A stretch of DNA of 24,643 nucleotides from CAMPJM01 sp964440915 (GCA_964440915.1 CAYTTV010000048.1:1-24643), one strand, 5' to 3'; shown: positions 15,256 through 24,547, counted from the stretch's first letter. A program made the numbers and translations. Notes: generated from the sequence alone by a model not told the origin.

Positions 15256-18240
15256 TTAAAAGCCAAGATTTAACATAAATGAATACATGCGCGGCCGCGG
15301 ATAAAAATTATTGTCAATACCACCACCGATATTACCGCCTGTAAACTGCGTTTCAGGATCCAATCCTTTATAATTCGTAATCACAAAGGCGTTTTGCACA
15401 TTCAAGGCCACACTTAGATTAGCCTTTTCCTGAAAAACACTTCCGAAATCGTAGCCCAATGTGATATTTTCCATCCTAAGGAAAGACGCGTCCTCAACAA
15501 AGTAATCTGAGAAGTATTGGTTGTTCTCGAAGTTTGTATTCAAAACATCACTCGCAACATTGGTCAGGTAGTTCGAGAAAGAAATGTTTCTATAGGCGCC
15601 TATATCTGAATTGATGTTATTGTACATATAGTTTCCAACGCTACCCCTCAATGCAAAACCAAGGCTCCATTTGTCGTATTGCAACTGAGAGTTAAAGCCG
15701 AAGAACATGTCAGCATTAGGAGATTTATAACGATACTTGTCCAGATCGTCTACAACGCCATCACCATTCCTATCAACGTATAACCCTTCTATGGGCTTCC
15801 CGTCGCTGTTATACACTTGCTCAAAAACGTAGAAAGCATTGGGGGCATAGCCGACGCTGTGTACCTGTATCCTGTTGCCTGTTCCTCCAGCAATGCCTCC
15901 CACGGGAATGCCAATGGCGTCTCTCTGCTCCACCTTGCTTAGGTTGGTAATCTCGATCTGGTTAAAGGTAATATTTGCGCTGATGTCCCAGAGCAAACGT
16001 GTGGAGTTGATAACAGTATAGTTCAGGGCAGCTTCTATACCGCTCCCTTCAATATTGCCAACATTAGAAAAAAGTTCGTTGGTAAGATTAGTTCCTGAAG
16101 CAACTGGCACCAAGGCCAAAAGATCCTTCGTTTTGCGGTAGTAGTAATCTACACTTCCTGATAGCCTATTTTCTACCAAGCCGAAATCCAGCCCTACATT
16201 CCACGTTTCGGTCTCCTCCCATTTTATGTTCCGGTCGTAACCTGATGGGCGCAGTGTCCTGTAGAAGGTATTGCCAAATTGATACATGGCCGTCTCGTCG
16301 CTATAGGTAAAGGTAGGGAGATAGGGAAAGTAAGCCCCAGCATCGGTGCCAATATCCTGCTGGCCGGTAACACCGTAACCTGCTCTCAACTTTAGATCAG
16401 AAACAAAATCTGAATTTTTCAGGAAGTTCTCCTCGCTTATCCTCCATGCCAATGCCAGAGCGGGAAACATGCCCCACCTGTTTTCTTCACTGAATCTAGA
16501 AGAGCCATCTCGTCTCAAGGTAACCGTAAGCAAATACCTGTCATTGAAAGTATAATTCATCCTGCCAAAGAAGGAAGTCAAAATCAAGGGGTTCTTGATA
16601 AGATTTGGAGGAGGACTTAAGGTGTCTCCAGCTACATTTAATCTCGCGTATGGTGGCTGTTCTGTCAAAAAGCTTTGATAAGAATACCCTCCTGTTACGT
16701 CCACTCTACTTTTAATAGAAGGCAGTTCAGTTACATAATTCAAAAAGAAATCTAACAACTTATTGGTTTTTGTCTGAGAGTATTTGGAAACACTTCCTCC
16801 AGTCACATAATTCGCAGCCGATGTTACTGGCGAACGGTCATAGCCTTCCCCTTCTGTTACATCGTACCCAAGGTTTAAATTCGCTCTCAAGTCGGGAAAG
16901 AAGGGAAGGGTGTAATCCAATTGCAGGTTCCCTATACCTCTTTTTACCTCGCCAACATTGTCTCGTTGTTCTAGGAGACTTAGCGGGTTCCTTGTAGCAT
17001 TTGAATGTGGGTTGTTCCCATCTACCCATTCATAATATCCACCAAAATTATTCTCTGGATCATAAACAGGCTTTGTAGGGTCAAATCTTGCAGCAGCTCC
17101 TATGGCTCCTTCATCTGCAAACCTGCTTTTATTGATCGTCCCTTTTAGGTTCAAATTGACCTTGAGGTGACTGTCGAAAAAGGTGGGGTTCAGGTTCAAT
17201 GTACCAGATGTCCGCTCCAGATTGGAAGTTTTCAAAATACCATCCTGGTTCAAATAACCTACCGATAATCTATAGGGCAAGATTTTATAAGCACCCGTAA
17301 GACTGATAGTATGATCTTGGCTAAAGGCATCTCTAAAAACAACATCGAACCAATCGGTATTTTCATTTCCTAGCAAAGCTATCTGGTTGGCATCTCCCTG
17401 TTGTTGTACCACTTGTCTGAATTCATCTCCTGATAGTATGTCCACAGTGCTGGCAATCTGTGCTATCGACAAAGTGGTGCTGTAATTCACTTGAAGCGCA
17501 TCTCCCCGCTTTCCTTTTTTGGTTGTGATGATGATCACCCCATTGGACGCTCGAGAACCATAAATTGCTGTCGCAGAAGCATCCTTAAGAATGTTAAAGG
17601 ATTCAATATCATTAGGATTGATAAAGCTTAGGGGATTGGCTGCACCTGACACTTGTGTATTGTCGAGTGGCACCCCATCAATAACAATCAGCGGATCGTT
17701 GTTTGCATTCAATGAGGAACCTCCTCTAATGCGTATTCTTGCGCCTGATCCTGGTGCGCCACCATTGGACGTGATCTGAACACCGGCTACTTTCCCCTGT
17801 AAAAGCTGCTCAGGAGTAGTCATCTGACCAAGATTAAAATCCTTTTCGCTTACAGTAGCTACAGAACCCGTTACGTCTTCTCTTCGCTGGGTTCCATAAC
17901 CCACAACCACCACTTCTCCCAAAGTAGTGATGTCCTCTATGAGTGAATAATCAATTATGGATCGGTTGTTCACGGCAATTTCCTCTTGTAAATAACCGAT
18001 AAATGAAACAACCAAAACAGCATTTGGGCTAACATTCATGGAATATTCTCCATTAATGTCCGTAGCTGTTCCTCTTGTAGTGCCTTTTTCAATGATTGTC
18101 ACCCCAGGCAAAGGTGCGCCATCTTTCGAATCAGTGATTTTACCTCTGATTTCAATTGTCTCTTGTGCCCATACTGATGCACTCGAAAGCACTATCAGAA
18201 GCATAGCAAGAAAACTAGGTAGTTTGTAATGTTTCATCAT
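15256..18240 (-). CDS. susC: SusC-family TonB-dependent outer-membrane transporter of the amylase operon
   Basis: 994 residues, full length. A signal peptide (to about A25, SASVWA before QETIE) precedes a carboxypeptidase-like regulatory domain (about 30-105, GKITDSKDGAPLPGVTIIEKG). A TonB-box-like region (DITTLGEVVVVGYGTQRR) follows, then the plug with PLIVIDGVPLDNTQ and the SusC signature AIYGSRASNGVIIITTKKG. The beta-barrel ends RPRMYSFMLNLGF with a terminal Phe. It imports malto-oligosaccharides, judging by the alpha-amylase 57 bases upstream and the SusD and SusE/F-like genes downstream. It resembles the other SusC (415-3387) in all domains but differs enough to be a separate paralogue. 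No Shine-Dalgarno is present, as is common in this phylum. Confidence 0.95.
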   Translation of the reverse strand: MMKHYKLPSFLAMLLIVLSSASVWAQETIEIRGKITDSKDGAPLPGVTIIEKGTTRGTATDINGEYSMNVSPNAVLVVSFIGYLQEEIAVNNRSIIDYSLIEDITTLGEVVVVGYGTQRREDVTGSVATVSEKDFNLGQMTTPEQLLQGKVAGVQITSNGGAPGSGARIRIRGGSSLNANNDPLIVIDGVPLDNTQVSGAANPLSFINPNDIESFNILKDASATAIYGSRASNGVIIITTKKGKRGDALQVNYSTTLSIAQIASTVDILSGDEFRQVVQQQGDANQIALLGNENTDWFDVVFRDAFSQDHTISLTGAYKILPYRLSVGYLNQDGILKTSNLERTSGTLNLNPTFFDSHLKVNLNLKGTINKSRFADEGAIGAAARFDPTKPVYDPENNFGGYYEWVDGNNPHSNATRNPLSLLEQRDNVGEVKRGIGNLQLDYTLPFFPDLRANLNLGYDVTEGEGYDRSPVTSAANYVTGGSVSKYSQTKTNKLLDFFLNYVTELPSIKSRVDVTGGYSYQSFLTEQPPYARLNVAGDTLSPPPNLIKNPLILTSFFGRMNYTFNDRYLLTVTLRRDGSSRFSEENRWGMFPALALAWRISEENFLKNSDFVSDLKLRAGYGVTGQQDIGTDAGAYFPYLPTFTYSDETAMYQFGNTFYRTLRPSGYDRNIKWEETETWNVGLDFGLVENRLSGSVDYYYRKTKDLLALVPVASGTNLTNELFSNVGNIEGSGIEAALNYTVINSTRLLWDISANITFNQIEITNLSKVEQRDAIGIPVGGIAGGTGNRIQVHSVGYAPNAFYVFEQVYNSDGKPIEGLYVDRNGDGVVDDLDKYRYKSPNADMFFGFNSQLQYDKWSLGFALRGSVGNYMYNNINSDIGAYRNISFSNYLTNVASDVLNTNFENNQYFSDYFVEDASFLRMENITLGYDFGSVFQEKANLSVALNVQNAFVITNYKGLDPETQFTGGNIGGGIDNNFYPRPRMYSFMLNLGF

Positions 18241-18297
18241 ATAGATAAAAGTTTAATTGTGGATATTTACCAAACTTTGATTGGTTTTAAGGAAAGG

Positions 18298-20652
18298 TTA
18301 TCTCAATAAGACAACCCTTTTTGCAATGGTTTTTTTGTTGTATGAAACTGTGTAATAGTAGGTGCCTGCATGAAGATCTTCTGCATCCCAGGCCAAGCTG
18401 TGCGTTCCCTGCTCTACAATAGCTTCCAATAGCACCTTCTGTAGCACTCCCTGCTTATCGAATACCTGTACACTCACTTGACCTTGGTCGGGAATCTCAA
18501 ATTCGATATGTGTAGTGCGCTGAAAAGGATTAGGATAGTTCTGATTCACCTTGTATCCCGACTCGTCTTCTTCCGAGCTGAAATCGTTTGCAAAAATGAC
18601 GTCAGAAGCGTTGGGCACAGCCAATGATGCATAAGCTTCATATTCGTTCTGCTTTACCCATATAGCATATCCTCTGGCAGGCGCAGTTATATTAACCCTT
18701 CCATCAGCCTGTACGACAGTAGTCTGACTTGGATCTAATGCATTCACGAGCGTTGCACCGGCAAGATTGGCATAACCTGAAGGCGAGCTATCTACCCATA
18801 AGCCTTTGATGGCAGTATCATGATTGTTTATGGCGATGATGGCCCCACTTTTAGTAGCATTTCCTTGGCGTCTGGCCACATACACATGGTATGTATCACT
18901 CTCAGGGTATGGATTGCCATCTTTGCTCAAAACAGTAAGTCCACCATCAAGATAGGTTTTTCTGATAAACATAAGTTTGTTGATATCGTCATGCAGGCTT
19001 GCGGGTGGCGTTACGGTAAAAGCGGAATTATGATTGTCTACCTTGGTTACGCCATAATAATGTGAATAAAACACACAGGGCCGGCCCTCATGCGTAAGGA
19101 TATAGGCATAAGCCATTTTAAAGTCTTTTGTCACCCACTTATCATGTTCTTTCCCAGTATCATGATTTTCTACAAAAGTGATTACTGAAGTACCTGGCAA
19201 AGCATGCCCATCATTATTTCTAACCATTCCAGCATGGTTCAGCCATTTCATGTCAAAGCTGCCTTGATTGCCATTGGTCATGGCAGTAAGGGTGCTTTTA
19301 AGAGGAAAATCAAAACCATCGACATCAGCACCTCCAGATGCTACGGCATTGACCCAGTCTTTGATTCGGTTGGCACCGCCCCAATACTCTCCTACAACAA
19401 ACCGCTGTTGCCCATTGAGCAAGGGAAGGTTATTGACCCAATCTGCCACAAAGCTCTCTTGATAGCCACGGACAAAATCAAGCCGAAAGCCGTCAAAGCC
19501 AATTTCATTGGCCATCCAGTAGCCCCAGTCTTTCAACCTTTGCTGAACAGTAGGATTGAAAGTATTGACGTCATTGCCAAAAAACTTTGTATTGGTAATG
19601 ATTTCATCGCCACCTGGGAAGCCCAGCCAGTCATTATTGTCAGCAGGATGGAAGTGCGTATAATTCCATGAATAATTGGCTTCACCAGGACCGGTATGAT
19701 TCACATAACTAATTCCTGTATTTGTCCGGGCTTGCAAGGTAGTCGCTGCCAAGTCATTGCCATTGTGCCATATCGCTACGGGGTAGTATCCATTTTCCTG
19801 CGGTGCCCAAGCCCATTGAAAAGGACTTGATTCTTCTCTTTTTGCGGTTAGTTTAATCACAATATCGCCCGGATTAGTCAAGGTTATTTTATATTCATCT
19901 ATGTCCGTCTGGTTTTCTATATGCGCCTGCACAGTCCTTCCAGAACCAGGAAAAACATTGAATTGCCCGCTCCCATTATTTGGCTCACTTTCCCAAGTCG
20001 GAGCCCCGCTAGGCCCTGCTCCCGTCCAGTCTATATATATGTCATAGCCACGTTCGCCTTTTGCAGCACTCCAAGGAAGCATATATCCCTTAATTTGTAT
20101 AAAGTAGTCCCCTGCTCCTGCAGCAGGAATAACCCAGGTGATTTCGTTAGTGGGATAAGCTTGAAATTGCGAACCATTGCGGTAAGCCTCATCAAAAACA
20201 TAGGCTTTAACAGCTGGATTGCTTTCAGCCTCATCATCGTTGGTATAAATATGATTGAGGATGATGTCGGCATATAAGGCAATATTATTAGCCTTCATTT
20301 TTGCCATCATCGCTTCTAGCTCGCTCCTGCTACCAAACCGGGTCTCTATCGTTCCTTTCTGATCATAATTGCCCAGATCGTAATGGTCAAATATTCCATA
20401 GCCCATGTCTATGATACCAAAGTTTCCCTTGGAAGGAGCAGGTACCCAAAGACCAGTAAAACCAGCCGCTTTCATAGCATCTGACTTGAGGCGGAGATTG
20501 TCCCACCATGTGCCATTTTTATTGACTTCATCTACCGGAACATCCCAATAAAAAGCTTGCATCATCACGTCGTTTTGGGCGGTCACAGGCAAAACTGATA
20601 TGCTCAGTAAAAGCACAAATCCAAATTTCAATCTGTAGTAAAGTGTTTTCAT
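18298..20652 (-). CDS. secreted GH13 alpha-amylase with a domain-B insertion and C-terminal T9SS sorting domain
   Basis: 784 residues and first gene of the operon. A Sec signal (about 1-25, LPVTA before QND) is followed by a GH13 (beta/alpha)8 barrel beginning VMMQAFYWDVP. Conserved region I is DIILNH (129-134). The nucleophile is Asp392 (GFRLDFVRG), the acid/base Glu422 (GEYWGG) and the third acid Asp498 (FVENHDTG), so it should hydrolyse internal alpha-1,4-glucan bonds. Between about 165 and 330, in the place of domain B, is an extra piece resembling a PPC-type beta domain (ESEPNNGSGQFNVF ... DEYKITLTNPGDIVIKLTA). A C-terminal beta domain follows the barrel, then a type A T9SS sorting domain from about 704 (NYPNPFQRTTHIEFEIP ... 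GTYYYTVSYN) to the end, which sends the enzyme across the outer membrane. It is not a SusG lipoprotein; the route to the surface differs. Confidence 0.93.
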   Translation of the reverse strand: MKTLYYRLKFGFVLLLSISVLPVTAQNDVMMQAFYWDVPVDEVNKNGTWWDNLRLKSDAMKAAGFTGLWVPAPSKGNFGIIDMGYGIFDHYDLGNYDQKGTIETRFGSRSELEAMMAKMKANNIALYADIILNHIYTNDDEAESNPAVKAYVFDEAYRNGSQFQAYPTNEITWVIPAAGAGDYFIQIKGYMLPWSAAKGERGYDIYIDWTGAGPSGAPTWESEPNNGSGQFNVFPGSGRTVQAHIENQTDIDEYKITLTNPGDIVIKLTAKREESSPFQWAWAPQENGYYPVAIWHNGNDLAATTLQARTNTGISYVNHTGPGEANYSWNYTHFHPADNNDWLGFPGGDEIITNTKFFGNDVNTFNPTVQQRLKDWGYWMANEIGFDGFRLDFVRGYQESFVADWVNNLPLLNGQQRFVVGEYWGGANRIKDWVNAVASGGADVDGFDFPLKSTLTAMTNGNQGSFDMKWLNHAGMVRNNDGHALPGTSVITFVENHDTGKEHDKWVTKDFKMAYAYILTHEGRPCVFYSHYYGVTKVDNHNSAFTVTPPASLHDDINKLMFIRKTYLDGGLTVLSKDGNPYPESDTYHVYVARRQGNATKSGAIIAINNHDTAIKGLWVDSSPSGYANLAGATLVNALDPSQTTVVQADGRVNITAPARGYAIWVKQNEYEAYASLAVPNASDVIFANDFSSEEDESGYKVNQNYPNPFQRTTHIEFEIPDQGQVSVQVFDKQGVLQKVLLEAIVEQGTHSLAWDAEDLHAGTYYYTVSYNKKTIAKRVVLLR

Positions 20653-20890
20653 AATGCGGAGTAATGAGTTTTAAAAAATAAAATGGTACGAAACCGAAAA
20701 AGACAGGCACGAAATAGCCTACACTGCAAACAGTCTAACGGCACATTTGACCAACTCACATCATTCAGCGTTCCTTATATGATGTGGGCGGTTCCAAGAA
20801 AAATACACAACAATCAACAGTTTCATAATGAGTAGTAAAAGACCAATGATTGAATCAACTGACTGAATTTGAACAAATAAAAACAACATT

Positions 20891-20905
20891 CCTATAATGT
20901 ATAGG
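20891..20905. promoter_or_regulatory. 15-base palindrome CCTATA-ATG-TATAGG
   Basis: A perfect 6-bp inverted repeat around a 3-base centre, about 240 bases upstream of the amylase start. The short dyad could be a dimeric regulator site. It is A+T-rich, so chance is possible. Confidence 0.3.
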
Positions 20906-20954
20906 TTACATTTAGCAAACAGTGCTTTGCACTTTTGGAGAAATATTTCAATAA

Positions 20955-20980
20955 CACCAATAGTGAAAAATGTATTGGTG
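20955..20980. promoter_or_regulatory. 8-bp inverted repeat CACCAATA-N10-TATTGGTG
   Basis: A perfect 8-bp dyad with a 10-base spacer between the amylase start and the GTTAACAAAAG pair. There is no T-run, so it is not a terminator. An operator or an RNA leader hairpin are both possible. Confidence 0.4.
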
Positions 20981-21014
20981 CATCCTTAGAGCAGGAAATG
21001 ACAGGGATTTGAAG

Positions 21015-21035
21015 GTTAACAAAAGGTTAACAAAA
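21015..21035. promoter_or_regulatory. tandem GTTAACAAAA(G) pair upstream of the amylase operon
   Basis: The same 21 bases as at 3855-3875: GTTAACAAAAG followed directly by GTTAACAAAA. It lies about 363 bases before the amylase start, on the same strand and in the same orientation relative to transcription as the copy before the first SusC. It may be the binding site of a shared regulator of both loci. Confidence 0.45.
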
Positions 21036-21351
21036 TTTTAAATAACCGGTATAAACTTGGAGATGAGGTTTCAAAACTACGACCATTATAAAGGATACAG
21101 GTTGAACCCTTCTTTCATTTTCCCACCAAAGTGAAACGTCAATTACCAATCAAGTATGGTCATAGAGGCTCCCCAACATTATGGTATAATCACTTTTGCT
21201 GTGAAATTTTGTCATGCACCCCAATATTGAAGCCTTCCCAAATGATCAATTGGTATAGGCTGGCTTTGCAGCAGTTTTATGTTGTTTATAATGGCGATTC
21301 TGAATGGAGTCAACTTTCCCAATTCTTCTTAATGCTGCTATATCCATCGCA

Positions 21352-23856
21352 TCACCTAAGTTCCATTCTTTTAATCCACTTATATATTTCAAACCAAAAA
21401 ACAGAAACCGCAGCAATCAATACTGAAATGCCTAATTCGGGAAGATCGATTCTGCTTACCTGGAAAAAAGTAGCAAAACGTGGAATATAAAGTATAGCAA
21501 AAAGCAAAATCAAAGTTGCTCCAATGACAAGTGGGAATAATCGGTTTTTATTTTCAAAACTATCAAACACACTGTATACGAAGGAGCGATTGACCAAACT
21601 CAAAAATACATTGGCAAAAATTAAGGTAGTGAAAACGATGGCACGCGTGCCTGCTTCATTGCTTCCATTTTGAACAGCAAACTGATAAGCAAATAAAACC
21701 CCAGCCGAAATGACTAAACCTTGGATAATACTGATGCTCAACTCCTTCCAATTTAGGAAGGTTTCTGTCATCTTTCTGGGTTTTTGTAACATGGTGTTTT
21801 TTTCCATGGGTTCGTTTTCATACACAATAGAGCAAGTGGGACCCATAATCAATTCCAGGAAAATAACGTGTACAGGTGTGAAGATATGGGGATAAATCCA
21901 GCCTAAAAATAAAGGCAAAGACACCGTAAGGACAATTGGAATATGAATGGAAATAATATATTGAATAGCTTTTTTAATATTAACATAAATTCTTCTTCCT
22001 GCCGCTATTCCCGTGATGAGTTTGTCTAAGTCATCATTTGTAATAACCAGTGCTGCCGCTGCTTTTGCAATTTCTGTTCCTTTGTTCCCCATGGCTACCC
22101 CAATGTGAGCTGCTTTCAGTGCAGGCGCGTCATTCACCCCATCACCCAACATGGCTACTACTTCACCGTCTTGCTTGAACGCCTTGACCATCGCTAATTT
22201 TGCTTCGGGAAACATACGGGTAAATAAGGTTGTTTCTTTGGATAATGAAATCAATTCTGCTTCTGTGTGGTGAACGATATCCGCACCATTTACAGCTGGA
22301 GAGTTGTTGATAATACCGGCTTGTTGTGCAATTGCGTAGGTCGTATCAGCATTATCCCCTGTGATGACTTTTACTTTAATTCCCGCAGCGTAAATTTTTT
22401 GGAATACCGCTTGAATATCTTTTTTGGGTGGATCATAAAACACAGTAAATCCTAAAAATTCGAACAAAAAATCCTGTTGTTTTTCAGGAAAGGCACTTCC
22501 TTCAAAATCAGCTTTGGCAACACCGAGCATCCGGTAGCCTTGTTTTCCGAAATCGCTGACATGCTGACGTAGCTTTATTTTTTCGGTTTCCGAAAGATTG
22601 GACACGGCAAGAATAGCTTCAGGAGCGCCTTTGGCGGCAATAATTCGCTCCCCTTCACCGTTTTCCAGAAGATGTGTCATCATCGGGGGCTTGCCTCCCA
22701 AGGGGTATTCGTGTATCATATGAAACCCTTTCCGCTGATCGTTGGATTGTGTTTGCGCATAAATTTGATGCAGTGTTTTTTCCATCGGATCAAACGGTAC
22801 AGGTTCGCTGCTCCACATGGCAAAGCGAATAAGCTCAGAAAGTTCAGGCACATTAAATTGATGATCATCAAACACCTTGTTGGATTTATAATCGAAAAGG
22901 GCCTTCAACCGCATAGAATTTTCTGTAATGGTTCCGGTTTTATCGGCACAAATCACCGTGGTGCTCCCCAATGTTTCCACCACACTACTTCGTTTGATGA
23001 TGATGCCTTCTTGCATTAATCTCCAGGCACCCAATGCCATAAAGGTGGTAAAGGCAACGGGAATTTCTTCCGGCAAAATAGACATTGCTAAGGTCAAACC
23101 AACCAACAGACTTTCAATAATATCCCTGGATTGCCAATAACTGTAACTCCAAACCAATAGAAAAACCACCACACCAATCACTGCCATCCATTGGACGAAT
23201 TGGGTTATCTGTATTTGCAAAGGCGAACGTTCTTCCTTGATGCTTTGAATGGATTGGCCGATTTCGCCGAGCTTGGTTGCACTACCAATGCTTTCGACTT
23301 TATAAACCGCCAAGCCCGACACTACTAAAGTTCCGCTATATACATTCCTGTCTTCGGTTTCCAGACTTTTAAACACCGAAAAGCTTTCTCCCGTGAGCGA
23401 AGCTTCATTCACCGAAAAATCATTGCTGTGGACAATTTCACCATCGGCATTGATCATTTTTCCTTCTTCAATAATGCATAAATCCCCTACAGCAATTTCG
23501 TGCGTGGGAATTTGCAGCACTTTAGCATTTCGAATGACGGTACTCAATGGCTCATTCAGCTTTTCCAAAGCCTCTAATGCCTTCTTGCTGCGGTTGTCCT
23601 GATAGAATGAAATTCCAGAAACCGCAACAATGGCACCTAACATAAACAACGCTTCGGAATAATTGCCTACAATTACATAAATCACCGAAACGGCAATAAG
23701 TAAAAGCAACATCGGTTCTTTCAAAATATCCAATAACATCAGATACCAAGTGCTTCTTTTGATGTCAGCTGCTTGATTATAGCCAGATTTTGCGCGGGAA
23801 ATTTTCAGTTCCTCATCTGAAAGACCTGTGAGATGTTTGGGGATATTATAAGGCAT
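21352..23856 (-). CDS. cation-transporting P-type ATPase (P2/P3-like, substrate uncertain)
   Basis: 834 residues, complete. The N-terminal cation-ATPase domain (about 5-60) opens with YNIPKHLTGLSDEELKISRAKSGYN. The actuator carries EASLTGES (151-158). The phosphorylation site is Asp305 in CADKTGTITEN, with nucleotide-binding KGAPE (409-413), TGDN (499-502) and GDGVNDAP (571-578). About ten membrane helices are present. Membrane helix 4 has SILPEEIPVAF (260-269) instead of the PEGLP of classic Ca2+ pumps, and helix 6 has LELIMGPTCSIVYENEP (667-683), lacking the Asp pair of SERCA. There is no heavy-metal (CPx) motif and no N-terminal HMA domain, so it is not a Cu/Zn/Cd pump. Ca2+ or Mg2+ are possible, but I leave the ion open. 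It stands alone, flanked by gene-free stretches. Confidence 0.9.
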   Translation of the reverse strand: MPYNIPKHLTGLSDEELKISRAKSGYNQAADIKRSTWYLMLLDILKEPMLLLLIAVSVIYVIVGNYSEALFMLGAIVAVSGISFYQDNRSKKALEALEKLNEPLSTVIRNAKVLQIPTHEIAVGDLCIIEEGKMINADGEIVHSNDFSVNEASLTGESFSVFKSLETEDRNVYSGTLVVSGLAVYKVESIGSATKLGEIGQSIQSIKEERSPLQIQITQFVQWMAVIGVVVFLLVWSYSYWQSRDIIESLLVGLTLAMSILPEEIPVAFTTFMALGAWRLMQEGIIIKRSSVVETLGSTTVICADKTGTITENSMRLKALFDYKSNKVFDDHQFNVPELSELIRFAMWSSEPVPFDPMEKTLHQIYAQTQSNDQRKGFHMIHEYPLGGKPPMMTHLLENGEGERIIAAKGAPEAILAVSNLSETEKIKLRQHVSDFGKQGYRMLGVAKADFEGSAFPEKQQDFLFEFLGFTVFYDPPKKDIQAVFQKIYAAGIKVKVITGDNADTTYAIAQQAGIINNSPAVNGADIVHHTEAELISLSKETTLFTRMFPEAKLAMVKAFKQDGEVVAMLGDGVNDAPALKAAHIGVAMGNKGTEIAKAAAALVITNDDLDKLITGIAAGRRIYVNIKKAIQYIISIHIPIVLTVSLPLFLGWIYPHIFTPVHVIFLELIMGPTCSIVYENEPMEKNTMLQKPRKMTETFLNWKELSISIIQGLVISAGVLFAYQFAVQNGSNEAGTRAIVFTTLIFANVFLSLVNRSFVYSVFDSFENKNRLFPLVIGATLILLFAILYIPRFATFFQVSRIDLPELGISVLIAAVSVFWFEIYKWIKRMELR

Positions 23857-24074
23857 AGCATTTTATAAATATGAATCTCATTCCATTGCTTTGTCAATAC
23901 AATTCGAGCTTCTATTGAAAACCAATACATCTAAACATAAGCAAATCCCAGCAAACATTCTCTAAGTGGTCGATAGTTTTCGAATGGTGTCAATAACGAA
24001 CACCTTCTTGCAGCAGGAATACAAAAGACATAGTATGGAAAAAACCGATCTCAATTACAATCCAGGATATCGTA
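23857..24074. other. intergenic stretch before the P-type ATPase, no gene seen
   Basis: About 218 bases between the decayed DHFR-like gene and the ATPase start, both on the minus strand. No coding frame, TAnnTTTG box or strong hairpin was found. Confidence 0.5.
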
Positions 24075-24418
24075 TTAATATTTGCGTTTGTAATGCAATT
24101 GTGTCAATCCGGTTTCAATTGTTTTTGCCTTTATGAATTCAAGCATTTATTCGGGTCTTCCATCTTTAAAAAACCTGGTTCCTTTACCTAACAAAACTGG
24201 AATAACCGAAATGATCAACTCGTCTATTAGGCCGCCCTTCAATAGTCATTGATCACCTCTGCACGACCATCACAATAAATATGCTTCCCCGCTTCAGATT
24301 TTAAACGATCAACTAATTCAGTCAAGTTTCCTGTATAAAAGTCGTTCGACCTATTTTCGGTCCTTCAGTTCTGGTGAGGACATAAACATTAATTATACTT
24401 TCGACAAAATCTACGAAA
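24075..24418 (-). pseudogene. decayed RibD C-terminal / dihydrofolate-reductase-like gene
   Basis: The minus strand carries the C-terminal half of a RibD-C/DHFR-fold protein split over three frames. Frame one gives NVYVLTRTEGPKIGRTTF (around 24335-24390). Frame two gives GNLTELVDRLKSEAGKHIY then CDGRAEVINDY and a stop (about 24240-24331). Frame three gives LIDELIISVIPVLLGKG and TRFFKDGRPE, then an in-frame TAA, then MLEFIKAKTIETGLTQ and LHYKRKY, ending at TAA 24075-24077. The G(K)xIYxDGgaevI and LIDELIxxxxPVLLGxG motifs are typical of the family. Two frameshifts, one in-frame stop and the absence of the N-terminal half show it is dead. Members reduce pterin- or pyrimidine-like substrates; no activity is expected here. 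Confidence 0.75.
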
Positions 24419-24547
24419 TAACTCTTTGATGATGCACATCCTATATCAAAGTTACCAATTTAGGCAACATTGATATGGGATGTCGAAAGGGATTTTTGAT
24501 CCGTTTTCGGCTTGATTTTCAATTTAGGGATAAAAATTTTATGGCAT

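Larger units (their letters stand above)
20653..21351. other. upstream region of the amylase operon, no gene seen
   Basis: About 700 bases between the ATPase stop and the amylase start. It holds a GTTAACAAAAG pair (21015-21035), an 8-bp inverted repeat (20955-20980) and a 15-base palindrome (20891-20905). A 33-codon minus-strand frame directly after the ATPase has no recognised family. No TAnnTTTG box on the minus strand was found between the amylase start and 21010, so the amylase promoter is not placed. Confidence 0.55.

Noticed and set aside
15246..15266. Longer SusD start overlapping the SusC gene
   Set aside because: It needs a TTG start and puts extra residues before a perfect lipoprotein signal that begins at the ATG at 15245.
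21240..21351. 33-codon minus-strand frame right after the P-type ATPase
   Set aside because: Short, no recognised family and no promoter; the following text is broken by stops.
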